This document shows, one piece after another, positions 6,241 through 14,064 of a stretch of 25,710 nucleotides of DNA. This stretch comes from CAZXCQ01 sp964639275 (GTDB lineage Bacteria > Desulfobacterota > DSM-4660 > Desulfatiglandales > Desulfatiglandaceae), in assembly GCA_964639275.1 (NCBI GenBank), contig CAZXCQ010000053.1, positions 1-25,710 of the forward strand. Reading direction: 5' to 3'. A program made the translations under genes and the position numbers. The notes below the pieces were generated by a model. It saw nothing but the letters and a program-made list of their open reading frames with translations, made no database searches and was not told the origin of the DNA. Within the stretch, counting starts at the first letter, position 1, and each line of letters starts with the position of its first letter.

Positions 6241-8160
6241 TCAGGGTACGCTTTTTTGCAGGTACTGATCGACCCCGCTGGGAAACGCCCCCGGGTCCCC
6301 CCAGAAGATACAGTGTGCGGGACAGACCAGGCTACACGCCGGGGGCTCGTTATTGCCGCGTCTTTCCACGCACAGGTCGCACTTTACCGCCTTGGTGACC
6401 GCATGGTTAAACTGCATGACACCATAGGGGCAGGCCTGTACACAGGAGGCGCCGCACGAGATACACCGCTTTGCCTCCTGGACGGCCATGTCTTCGGTAA
6501 ACCCCAGATGAACTTCCGCAAAGTTGTTCACTCGCCCATGGGGTTTCAGACAAGGCATTTGCGCACGCGCAGCCGGATCATATTTCTCTTTCTGGGGCTC
6601 GGTGATTGGCGTAACAGGGTTGTCTCTAAAGAGCCGCCCCGCCCGAAGATCCAGGCCTTTGAGATAGCGGTCAATGGATACGGCTGCCTCCTTGCCAGAC
6701 CCAATGGCTTCGGCAACGGTTTTTGGGCCATAGAATACATCTCCGCCCGCAAAGACCCCTTCAATGGATGTCTCCAGGGTCATTGGATCGCCCTCAAGGC
6801 CGCCCCCTGAACCAACGGCAACCCCCTCTTTCTTGGCAAAGGAGAGATCCGCAGCCTGGCCGATGGCAAGAATGGCGGTATCGGCCTCAAACTGGGTCAG
6901 ATCACTGTCATCATATTCCGGATTAAAACACCCTTCGTCGTCAAATACACAGGTGCAACCTTTGAATTCGATTCCAGACAACTTCCCGCCCTTGTCCAAG
7001 AATTTGTTGGGGCCATAACCATTGACAATTTTGATACCCTCTTCCAAGGCCTCAGCGATTTCCGACTCCCAGGCCGGCATTTCATCTCGCTGTTCGAGAC
7101 ACACCATGGTCACGTCCTCTGCGCCTTTACGGAGAGCGGTCAATGCCACGTCCGTGGCCACGTTACCGCCTCCAATGACGACGACCCGCTTTCCCACGGA
7201 AACAGCATTTCCAAGGGCCACGTCCCGCAGAAAATGAACGCCTTTCAGGACACCGTCCAGGTCTTCCTTTTCCACATCCAGACGCCTCTCCTGATGGAGA
7301 CCGGTGGCCAGGAAAAAGGCCTTGTAACCGTCCTTTTTCAGGCTGCCCAGGGTGATGTCTTCTCCGAAGGTCACGCCCGTATTGACCTCCACCCCCATAT
7401 CCTGAATCGCCTTGATTTCGGCATTGAGGATATCCTTGGGCAGGCGATATTCGGGGATTCCAACGGCCATCATACCGCCAGCAACAGGGAGTTTTTCAAA
7501 CACGCTGACTTTATATCCCTCTCTGCCAAGGAAATAGGCCGCTGTCAAACCCGCTGGACCTGACCCGATAATGGCGATCTTTTCGTCTTTCGCCTCTTTG
7601 ACCTTAGGGACAAACGGCTTGCCACTGGAACGATCCTGATCGGCCAAGAACCGCTCAATGGAGCGAATTGAGACAGGGTCGTCAATTTGTTCCCGGTTAC
7701 ACTTGGATTCACAGGGGTGGGGACAGACCCTCCCACAGACCGATGGGAAGGGGTTTGTGTTCTTGATGAGCTGCAAGGCCTCCTCATATCTTCCCCTGGC
7801 CGCAAGGCCCACATATCCCTGGATATCGTTTTTCGCCGGGCATCCGACCTTGCAGGGAGAGGTCTGATTCTTTTCGGTGCCGGACTTGCCCTCCACGGCA
7901 TTACAGCCGCTACATTTTTCAGGGTCGTGGAGGACCACGCCGGTATCCGGATCCTTTGTGATGGCGTCTTCAGGGCAGGACAGGGCACAGGGGGGAACAT
8001 CGCAATGATGGCAGAATAGCGGTATAAAAAGGGGTGAGGTCTCAATCACCCTGACCACCCTCGGACCGACATCAAGCCCGTGTGCCAGTTTGCACGCCAC
8101 TTCACAGGCATGGCAACCACTACAATCATCCTGATTATACATCAAAGATATTCTTTGCAT
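6241..8160 (-). CDS. Fe-S/FAD electron-transfer subunit: GltD-like module nested in a 4-cluster ferredoxin
   Basis: Likely electron-transfer partner of the Mo/W oxidoreductase encoded just upstream, passing electrons to or from NAD(P). Residues 13-23 and 50-62 carry CxxCxxCxxxC and CHHCDVPPCALSCP, the first two motifs of a DmsB/FdhB-type ferredoxin subunit, followed by DPEKCSGC (80-86). Residues ~90-560 are a GltD-like FAD/NAD(P) oxidoreductase with its own Fe-S lead (CKVGCP, CGRVCPHPCESKCNR), an FAD motif GSGPAG (199-204) and an NAD(P) motif VVVIGGGNVATD. From Cys566 the ferredoxin resumes: CISCGASCVQACPYG, then CDLCVERR...PPACSLVCP. All 16 canonical beta-subunit cysteines are present but split. 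I chose ATG 8160 because AGGAGGG lies 5-6 nt upstream; ATG 8184 would overlap the previous gene. Length about 639 aa. Confidence 0.85.
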   Translation of the reverse strand: MQRISLMYNQDDCSGCHACEVACKLAHGLDVGPRVVRVIETSPLFIPLFCHHCDVPPCALSCPEDAITKDPDTGVVLHDPEKCSGCNAVEGKSGTEKNQTSPCKVGCPAKNDIQGYVGLAARGRYEEALQLIKNTNPFPSVCGRVCPHPCESKCNREQIDDPVSIRSIERFLADQDRSSGKPFVPKVKEAKDEKIAIIGSGPAGLTAAYFLGREGYKVSVFEKLPVAGGMMAVGIPEYRLPKDILNAEIKAIQDMGVEVNTGVTFGEDITLGSLKKDGYKAFFLATGLHQERRLDVEKEDLDGVLKGVHFLRDVALGNAVSVGKRVVVIGGGNVATDVALTALRKGAEDVTMVCLEQRDEMPAWESEIAEALEEGIKIVNGYGPNKFLDKGGKLSGIEFKGCTCVFDDEGCFNPEYDDSDLTQFEADTAILAIGQAADLSFAKKEGVAVGSGGGLEGDPMTLETSIEGVFAGGDVFYGPKTVAEAIGSGKEAAVSIDRYLKGLDLRAGRLFRDNPVTPITEPQKEKYDPAARAQMPCLKPHGRVNNFAEVHLGFTEDMAVQEAKRCISCGASCVQACPYGVMQFNHAVTKAVKCDLCVERRGNNEPPACSLVCPAHCIFWGDPGAFPSGVDQYLQKSVP

Positions 8161-8170
8161 CTTTTCCCTC

Positions 8171-10276
8171 CTATTCATCTTCACAGGGCGCTATGTTACA
8201 CAGACAGACCCTTACGTTGGTGGAGCCCATATTGGGATCACATGTCTCAAAGGCGTTGTCGGTCAGGATATTGGCACTGGATATATCCCAGCCATGATCC
8301 GGTGTCTTGATCTCCGGATACCACCAGCCATGCTCTGCCGCAATCACGCGGGGGTCAAGTATATCGGTTATTTTTGCGACCATCTTGATCCGTCCCCGCG
8401 GTGAGGAAATCCACATCCACTGACCGTCCTTGATCCCGTGTTTTTTGGCTGTTTCAGGATGGACCTCCGCAAGGGGATTGGGCCTGATCTCCCGCAAATA
8501 GGGGATCATCCGGCCCGCGGTATGGAAATAGGTCATGGTGCGGAGCCCTGCATTAAAAATGTAGGGGTATTCCTTTGCCACCTCAGGGGTGGAGTAGGGG
8601 CTCTCAGGGATCTCCCTGTATTTGGGTAGAGGATCACGGCCCCACTTCTCCAGGATGGTCGAATAGACCTCCAGTTTCCGGGTCGGGGTGGAAAAACCCC
8701 TCTCTCTGTACTTATAATAGACCATTTCACCCTGGAGATACTGTTTCTCCTTGAACTGCTCAAAGGTCAGTCCCGAGGGCTCCAGCAGGTAATCGAGGGC
8801 ATCCTCCACCGTGGGCCACCACTCCTGGCCCATCCGTTTGCCGAGCTCCATCCAGATCTTGTGGTCCTGCCAGGCCTCCCCGATCTCGACACATTTCACC
8901 CTGGCAAACACATAACCATGGCGTTTCCAGTTGTCGGCCACATGGTTCTGCTCAAGCCAGGAGCCGGCCGGCAGAAAGATATCGGCCAGTTCCGTAGAGG
9001 GGGTCATAAAGTGATCAAGCATCACCAGGAATTCTATCTTCTTTAAGGCCTCGTAGGCCTCTCTGGCATTGGCCCTCCCAACGACCGGGTTGGTGCCGCC
9101 CAGGATCGCGGCCTTGATCTGGTAGGGCTTTCCGTAAACGATGGAATCCCAGGCCTTTTTGGGATTGATAAAGGCCACCCTGGCGCCCAGCGGAAAGTCT
9201 TTTCCGCCCAGCCTCTTGTCGAGGGCCTCTCTGGAGAGGTCCTTGTGCCGGCCGAATTCGGCAACGGTCCGCGTGGGTGGATTTACAAAGAGGGCGTTTC
9301 CTCCCGGGGCATCCAGATTGCCCGTGATTCCCATCAGACCGATGGCGGTGCGTGTAAAGTCGGTGCAGTTGATGTTCTGTTCTGTGGGCACACCCCAATG
9401 GATGGCCGCCGGTTTTGTGGTGGCATACAATCGGGCCGCCTCACGGATCAGTTCTTTGTCGACCCATGTGATTTCCTGTACCTTCTCGACGGGATAATCC
9501 TTCATGACCCTTTCCTTGAAGTCATCCCAGCGGTGAAAATACTTGGCCACGAAATCCTTGTCATAGAGTTCTTCCTCAATGATCACGTGGTGGAAGCCGA
9601 AGGCGAGGGCACAATCGGTCCCCGGCCGGACCTGGAGCCACAGGTCGGCCTTGCCTGCATAAAAGGATTTTCGCGGATCAACGTTGATCAGCTTGGCCCC
9701 GTTTTTGAGGGCCCGCATAAAATTCTCGCCTTTGTATTCGTCGGCATTGGTCCACATGGGGTTGGTCGCCCATATAATGATGAGTTTGGGTTCGTTGACA
9801 TAATAGTCCACGACCGGGAGATTGCCGCAGGTCACCAGGCTCACCGAGACCCTTGAAACATAACAGAAATGCCCGGCCGTAATCACATTCGGGGTGCCCA
9901 GCTGATTGGCAAAACGGTAGAGGTGGCTCTCATAGTCCCGGCCCGTCCCCTGGCCCACAAGGATGTGCTCCGGCCCGTACTGGTCGACAATGGCCTGGAG
10001 TCTTGTCGCTATGGTATCCAGGGCCTCATCCCATGTGATCCGTTCCCATTTCCCGCTGAGCTTATCGCCAACCTTTTTCATGGGGTAAATGATCCTGTCC
10101 GGATGATAGGCCAGTTGCAGGATCGACATGCCCTTGGTGCACATGGTCCCCTTTGTGATAGGGGAGTCTGGATTCCCCTCCACCTTGATGGCCTTGCCGT
10201 CCTTGACGTGGACGATCACGCCGCAGGCCCCATGACAACCCCGACAATGGGTCTTGATTTTTTTTACTTCTGCCAT
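8171..10276 (-). CDS. Mo/W bis-MGD oxidoreductase, acetylene-hydratase-like branch
   Basis: Catalytic subunit of the DMSO-reductase superfamily (molybdopterin oxidoreductase plus C-terminal molydopterin-dinucleotide-binding domain), 701 aa. An N-terminal [4Fe-4S] site is formed by Cys11, Cys14, Cys18 and Cys46. Cys138 in AGHFCYVSR is in the place of the metal-ligating Cys. The C-terminal part (AKEYPYIFNAGLR, EVHPETAKKHGIKDGQWMWISSPRGRIK) is typical of the MGD-binding domain. Overall sequence style recalls acetylene hydratase of Pelobacter, from memory, but the residue after the second Fe-S Cys is His15 where that enzyme has its catalytic Asp, so hydration of acetylene is unlikely. There is no Tat signal, so it is cytoplasmic. 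AGGAG precedes ATG 10276. It lies 10 nt upstream of the Fe-S/FAD gene; by context it may oxidise an acyl-CoA or arylacetate-type substrate. Confidence 0.85.
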   Translation of the reverse strand: MAEVKKIKTHCRGCHGACGVIVHVKDGKAIKVEGNPDSPITKGTMCTKGMSILQLAYHPDRIIYPMKKVGDKLSGKWERITWDEALDTIATRLQAIVDQYGPEHILVGQGTGRDYESHLYRFANQLGTPNVITAGHFCYVSRVSVSLVTCGNLPVVDYYVNEPKLIIIWATNPMWTNADEYKGENFMRALKNGAKLINVDPRKSFYAGKADLWLQVRPGTDCALAFGFHHVIIEEELYDKDFVAKYFHRWDDFKERVMKDYPVEKVQEITWVDKELIREAARLYATTKPAAIHWGVPTEQNINCTDFTRTAIGLMGITGNLDAPGGNALFVNPPTRTVAEFGRHKDLSREALDKRLGGKDFPLGARVAFINPKKAWDSIVYGKPYQIKAAILGGTNPVVGRANAREAYEALKKIEFLVMLDHFMTPSTELADIFLPAGSWLEQNHVADNWKRHGYVFARVKCVEIGEAWQDHKIWMELGKRMGQEWWPTVEDALDYLLEPSGLTFEQFKEKQYLQGEMVYYKYRERGFSTPTRKLEVYSTILEKWGRDPLPKYREIPESPYSTPEVAKEYPYIFNAGLRTMTYFHTAGRMIPYLREIRPNPLAEVHPETAKKHGIKDGQWMWISSPRGRIKMVAKITDILDPRVIAAEHGWWYPEIKTPDHGWDISSANILTDNAFETCDPNMGSTNVRVCLCNIAPCEDE

Positions 10277-10295
10277 TTTTCAACTCCTTTGTATT

Positions 10296-10389
10296 GTATC
10301 AATTTAGCTTTCTTCGAAATTTTAACCTGGACAGGGGAATGGGGGTTCCGAAGCCCCATTGCCCGGGTTTCAAACGGCTAGAGTGTTAC
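10296..10389 (+). mobile_element. MITE-like element, copy 2 (94 bp)
   Basis: Same family and orientation as copy 1: GTATCAATTTAGC at the left, GGCTAGAGTGTTAC at the right, internal hairpin GGGGTTCCGAAGCCCC. The flanks TTTGTATT (10288-10295) and TTCGTATT (10390-10397) match at 7 of 8 positions, fitting a target duplication. It lies between the acyl-CoA ligase and the Mo/W enzyme genes, about 10 bp upstream of the latter's ribosome site, so it falls inside the leader of the downstream genes. Confidence 0.85.
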
Positions 10390-10425
10390 TTCGTATTTAT
10401 GTTTAGCCCTTCTCTTCTCGATTGC

Positions 10426-12084
10426 CTATTCAGTCGCCTGAAGTCTTTCCTCGATGTCCTTCCGAAGAGAGGTCTTATCCATCTTTTGCACCCCGGTATA
10501 GGGCATGTGATCAATAAACTCAATCCGCTCGGGGAGCTGAAGCACCGAGGCCTTCTGCCCCTTCAAGAAGGAGATGATCTCATCAAAGGTCAACCGGGCC
10601 CCGGCCTTGGGCTCGATATAGGCACAGACCTTCTCTCCCATGACCGGATCAGGCATGGGGATGACGGCCACAGCCGCGACATCGGGGTGACGGTTGATGA
10701 GTCTTTCAATTTCCGTTGCGCTGATGCTCTCGCCGCCCCGGTTGATCATCTCCTTGATGCGACCGGTGAGGGTGATATAGCCCCTTTCATCGATCTTTGC
10801 CACGTCTCCGGTCCTGAAGAACCCGTCCCGGGTAAACACCTTTTTGTTCTCGTCCGGGTTGTTGTAATAGCCCGTGAAAACACCCGGGCCTTTCAAGACC
10901 AGTTCACCCTGCGTGTTGGGGGGGAGTTCATTTCCGTCCTTGTCAATGACCTTGTATGTATCATAAGGGCATGTGGGCCTGCCGACGGTGCTACAGATGG
11001 TCTCCAGGTCATCGGTGGTGCGCGTGATGGTCGTCATGCCCTCGGTGGCGCCATAACCGTTATAAAACTTCATTTTCAACTTTTCCGTGACATCTTTGAC
11101 GAGATCAGGGTGGCTTGCCCCACCCGCGCTGTGCATCTTTTTTAGGGAACTCAAATCATGCCTTTCAAGATCCTCGTATTGGAGCAGCCGCTGGGCGAGC
11201 GTGGGAACCCAGATGATCGACGTCACCTTTTGGCGTTCAATGGTATCGCAGATGTCCTCGTTCTCAGTGGAATCCATAAAGACGATCTTTCCGAGTGTGA
11301 TAATGCCGCCGACAAAGCCCTTGCTAAAGGTCAAATCGTGACCGATGGGGCCTGCCAGCAGGTTGATGTCCTGGTTGCTCTGCTCCCACGACATGGAGCA
11401 ATATTCGATGCCGTTTATGAGGCTGTTGTGTGTGCGGGGGACGATCTTGGGCACGCCGGTCGTCCCTCCGGTCGGTCCCATGTGGGCCACCTGCATGGGG
11501 TCCGGTCGTCTGCTGGCCAGCCGGGCCAGATTCTCGTCGCTCAATCGAGCCTCTTCGATCAGTCTTTCGAGGCTTTGAAAGGGTTTTTGGTCCCCGTCTC
11601 CCCGGACAGTAATGACGGTTTTGAGTTCACGATGCTCCTTCAGGACATCATTGATAATGGGCATGTAGTCTGTTTTTTTGTATCTGGCGGAGACAATCCA
11701 GGATGTGGCACCCGTAAGGCTGATCAGGTGGTTGATTTCGAACTGGCGATAGCGGTCGATCAACAGCACCGGGATAGCCCCAATCTTTTGAAGGGCAAAA
11801 TAGGCAAAAACGAATTCATTCCAGTTCGGGAGTTGAACCAGTACCCGGTCCAGGGGCTGGATGTCCAGATCCATCAGACTGACGGCCAGCCTGTTCGTCT
11901 TTTCCCGGGCCTCCCCATAGGTCAGCCGCGTCTTCCCGTCCACAAAGGCCTCTTTTTCCGGGTGGATATCCGCAGCCCGGTCAAGGAGATCTCCGAATGT
12001 GAGCCCCGGCCACCACCGAAACCTGTTATAGATCTGGGCATCTTCTTCTTTATAAGGGATAAACCCTTCGAGAAACTCCGCCAT
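10426..12084 (-). CDS. Acyl-/aryl-CoA ligase, EntE/DhbE-like adenylating enzyme
   Basis: ANL-superfamily enzyme that activates a carboxylic acid with ATP as the acyl-adenylate and then probably forms the CoA thioester. Core motifs are present: MGPTGGTTGVPKIVPRTH (202-219, P-loop), FYNGYGATEG (340-349), TGDVAKIDERGYITLTGRIKEMINRGGESISATEIE (426-460), and the terminal catalytic Lys in GVQKMDK (Lys534). The overall layout resembles 2,3-dihydroxybenzoate-AMP ligases. The region GPIGHDLTFSKG (245-256) aligns with their AHNY motif, where Asn contacts the 2-hydroxyl of the aryl acid; here it is Asp, so a different acid is likely. GGAGGG precedes ATG 12084. No siderophore genes are nearby; the catabolic neighbours (Mo/W enzyme, 2-oxoacid oxidoreductase) suggest an aromatic or arylacetic acid. 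Substrate unproven. Confidence 0.85.
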   Translation of the reverse strand: MAEFLEGFIPYKEEDAQIYNRFRWWPGLTFGDLLDRAADIHPEKEAFVDGKTRLTYGEAREKTNRLAVSLMDLDIQPLDRVLVQLPNWNEFVFAYFALQKIGAIPVLLIDRYRQFEINHLISLTGATSWIVSARYKKTDYMPIINDVLKEHRELKTVITVRGDGDQKPFQSLERLIEEARLSDENLARLASRRPDPMQVAHMGPTGGTTGVPKIVPRTHNSLINGIEYCSMSWEQSNQDINLLAGPIGHDLTFSKGFVGGIITLGKIVFMDSTENEDICDTIERQKVTSIIWVPTLAQRLLQYEDLERHDLSSLKKMHSAGGASHPDLVKDVTEKLKMKFYNGYGATEGMTTITRTTDDLETICSTVGRPTCPYDTYKVIDKDGNELPPNTQGELVLKGPGVFTGYYNNPDENKKVFTRDGFFRTGDVAKIDERGYITLTGRIKEMINRGGESISATEIERLINRHPDVAAVAVIPMPDPVMGEKVCAYIEPKAGARLTFDEIISFLKGQKASVLQLPERIEFIDHMPYTGVQKMDKTSLRKDIEERLQATE

Positions 12085-12150
12085 GCACTGCCCTCCATTG
12101 CGAAAACCGTTTCAATTTGGCCGTCTTTAGACCCCGCACTTCTTTCCGTC

Positions 12151-12193
12151 ATTCCGGCCCCGTATCGAATACGGGATAAACTCCAGCCGGAAT
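12151..12193. repeat. ATTCCGG...CCGGAAT inverted repeat with inner palindrome
   Basis: ATTCCGG (12151-12157) and CCGGAAT (12187-12193) enclose a second stem, CCCGTAT/ATACGGG (12159-12165 and 12169-12175, loop CGA). It is one of several ATTCC/GGAAT-type intergenic repeats in the window. It lies between the IclR gene and the ligase gene and could fold in a read-through transcript. Confidence 0.65.
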
Positions 12194-12239
12194 CCGGAGT
12201 TCGCGGGAGTGAGGGTCTTGGAGACTCTATACGAGACCA

Positions 12240-12992
12240 TCAGATTTGACTCTCTATTTTGTCTGCGATCTCCTTTAACAGGTTTGAATATGAAACAATT
12301 TCTTTGTCCATAATCTGGTTTCTCAGGCCCACCGCCCAGATGGCCATATGCAAATCATGTCTTTTGAGTCTTAATGGAACAGCCAGGGCCCGGATGCCTT
12401 CTATATATTCTTCTCTTTCAACGGCTACACCTTCTCTTCGAACCGTTTCTATCATTTCCCTGAACCTCTTCTTGTTTACGCATGAAAAGGGGGTAAACCG
12501 CTTGAGCGGGTTCCGGGAGAGGATCTCATCGATTTCGGCATCGGATAACAATGACAAGAGCGCCCTTCCGTGCGCCCCGCCGAGAAGGGGGATTTCTATC
12601 CCGATCTCTGATGAAACCTTTAGATCATTGGCCGAGTCAGCCTTATCCAATATGATCGCCTTTAACCCCGAACGCATACCGAGGAAGGCGGTCAGGTTGG
12701 TCTTTTGGCTTATCGCCACCAGATAGGGGTGGATATGTCGGAGCAACTCAGAGCCCTTTTCTGCGGCCTTTCCAAGCATGTAGAGTTTCATTCCAAAACG
12801 AAACTTGTTCCCGCTATTTTCGAGGACACCCAGATCCGTCAATGTGTAGATGATATTAAAGACGGTGCTCTTGTTCAGGTCCAGCGAATTGGATATCTCG
12901 GTTATCCCCAGGGGCTCTTTCTTCCTGGCAAAGAGTTCCAGTATGTTGAAGCACTTATCCAGGGCCGGCACCCTCTTGAAATCAACTTTCAT
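12240..12992 (-). CDS. IclR-family transcriptional regulator
   Basis: 250-aa regulator with an N-terminal winged helix-turn-helix (about residues 8-60: ALDKCFNILELFARKKEPLGITEISNSLDLNKSTVFNIIYTL layout) and a C-terminal IclR effector-binding GAF-like domain (LRHIHPYLVAISQKTNLTAFLGM, GGAHGRALLS, VEREEYIEGIRALAVPL). IclR proteins bind small organic acids or their CoA esters and often control aromatic-acid catabolism. It is upstream of, and on the same strand as, the acyl-CoA ligase gene, so it is a natural candidate to control the ligase/Mo-enzyme operon and possibly the divergent GntR-oxidoreductase operon. The start at 12992 follows CAAGGTC, a modest ribosome site. A good sigma-70-like promoter lies about 50 bp upstream (13039-13068). 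Its own stop is about 155 bp from the ligase start, across an inverted repeat. Confidence 0.9.
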   Translation of the reverse strand: MKVDFKRVPALDKCFNILELFARKKEPLGITEISNSLDLNKSTVFNIIYTLTDLGVLENSGNKFRFGMKLYMLGKAAEKGSELLRHIHPYLVAISQKTNLTAFLGMRSGLKAIILDKADSANDLKVSSEIGIEIPLLGGAHGRALLSLLSDAEIDEILSRNPLKRFTPFSCVNKKRFREMIETVRREGVAVEREEYIEGIRALAVPLRLKRHDLHMAIWAVGLRNQIMDKEIVSYSNLLKEIADKIESQI

Positions 12993-13038
12993 GACCTTGA
13001 CCCAACTGAAATATTCTCTATGGCGAATTCTTGTTCTT

Positions 13039-13068
13039 AATGTAAAACCTTTTTCCTCAAGGTGTCAA
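13039..13068 (-). promoter_or_regulatory. Sigma-70-like promoter of the IclR gene
   Basis: Read on the - strand: TTGACA (13068-13063, perfect -35), an 18-bp spacer and TACATT (13044-13039, 4/6 match to -10). The predicted start site is about 40 bp upstream of the IclR start codon. The -35 box is 24 bp from the left end of MITE copy 3. Assigned from sequence only. Confidence 0.5.
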
Positions 13069-13092
13069 CAAAAAAACGGTCAAAAAGGTCTT

Positions 13093-13185
13093 GTATCAAT
13101 TTGGCTTTCTTCAAAATTGGAACTTAGACCGGGCAATGGGGGTTCGGAACCCCCATTCCCCGGGTTCAAAAAGCCAAAATGCTAC
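13093..13185 (+). mobile_element. MITE-like element, copy 3 (93 bp)
   Basis: GTATCAATTTGGC at the left; GCCAAAATGCTAC at the right (more diverged than in other copies). It contains the longest internal stem of the family: GGGCAATGGGGGTTC pairs with GAACCCCCATTCCCC across a CG loop with a single mismatch. The flanks AAGGTCTT and AAGAACTT match at 6 of 8 positions. It lies between the divergent IclR and GntR genes. Confidence 0.8.
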
Positions 13186-13356
13186 AAGAACTTTAGCCGA
13201 CAGTATAAAGAGGGGTGGCCTAGCGAGTGTTTTTTCTTGACAAAGCCGTTTCCTTATTAAAGACTGGGGTACAATATGCAATTCAGAATAGAAAATCTTT
13301 TTAATTTCCAAAAGGTTATCGTCCATTAGACCTTGCATTGATGAGGTGACAGATCT

Positions 13357-14064
13357 TTGGCCAAGATAACCAGGTTTTCCATCCGGCAACAGCCCTCCAT
13401 CCGGCAAAGGGTCTATGTGGCCATAAGAAACGATATCCTCAACGGCCGCATTTTACCGGGTGAGCGGATGATTGAGACCCGTCTGGCCAGCCAGATCAAG
13501 ACCTCCCGGACACCCGTGCGGGAGGCCCTCCACATGCTGGAAATGGAAGGGCTCCTGGAGTCAATCCCGAGGGTCGGTTATAGTGTAAAGACCATTGGGT
13601 GGGACGAGATAGAAGAGATCTGTGAAATCCGCGCCGTAAACGAGACCCTTGCCGCACGCTGGGCCATGAAGCGCATCACCCCCAGGGACTCAATGGCCTT
13701 GGAGAAGAATATCTACCTTTCGGAGACCGCGGTGAGAGAGGGAAGACCAAGATCTTTTGTCCAATACGATGCAGAGTTCCATGAGATCATTGCCAGCGCC
13801 AGCGGGAGCAAACGCCTCCTGGAATTGTGCCAGTTGCTGCGTCGCCATATGTTGCGGTATCGGATAGAGAGCATATTCCACAAAGAGACGGTGCTCCGCG
13901 CCATCAAAGGACACAAGGGCATCATGGCCTGCATCAAGAACAGAGATGAGAGGGCGATTGAACAGGCCATCAGGGAGCACCTGGAGATGTCAAAACAGAG
14001 TATACGACGCTATGCATTTGCCGAAGACCCGTCAAAAAGAGGCGATTGTGAGGGCAAGAAATGA
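13357..14064 (+). CDS. GntR-family regulator with FCD (FadR C-terminal) domain
   Basis: 235-aa regulator with an N-terminal GntR winged helix (about residues 15-78: RQRVYVAIRNDILNGRILPGERM, then SRTPVREALHMLEMEGLLE, the recognition-helix signature) and an all-helical FCD ligand domain (from about 90: EICEIRAVNETLAARWA, YDAEFHEIIASASGSKRL, HKGIMACIKNRDERAIEQAIREHL). FCD domains usually bind carboxylic acids, often through a metal held by Asp/His residues of the type seen here. The start is TTG 13357, supported by GAGGTGA 7 nt upstream; the first ATG in frame is inside the HTH. It overlaps the next gene by ATGA (14061-14064), so it is co-translated with the 2-oxoacid oxidoreductase genes and probably controls them. 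Confidence 0.9.
   Translation: MAKITRFSIRQQPSIRQRVYVAIRNDILNGRILPGERMIETRLASQIKTSRTPVREALHMLEMEGLLESIPRVGYSVKTIGWDEIEEICEIRAVNETLAARWAMKRITPRDSMALEKNIYLSETAVREGRPRSFVQYDAEFHEIIASASGSKRLLELCQLLRRHMLRYRIESIFHKETVLRAIKGHKGIMACIKNRDERAIEQAIREHLEMSKQSIRRYAFAEDPSKRGDCEGKK

Larger units (their letters stand above)
12993..13356. other. Divergent regulator intergenic region
   Basis: A 364-bp gap between the leftward IclR gene and the rightward GntR gene. It holds the IclR promoter candidate (13039-13068), MITE copy 3 (13093-13185), and on the + side TTGACA (13237-13242) and TACAAT (about 13271-13276) as loose promoter boxes that are not at standard spacing with each other. I see no gene and no clear operator palindrome. 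Confidence 0.5.

Noticed and set aside
8171..10276. Selenocysteine formate dehydrogenase
   Set aside because: The frame is continuous without an internal TGA, and a Cys (138) occupies the metal-ligand position.
10294..11145. 283-aa + strand ORF starting in MITE copy 2
   Set aside because: It begins inside a repeat and runs antisense to the ligase; not coding.
11158..12249. 363-aa ORF on the + strand opposite the acyl-CoA ligase
   Set aside because: It is fully antisense to a gene with complete ANL motifs, its translation has no recognisable domain, and it arises from the codon bias of the real gene.
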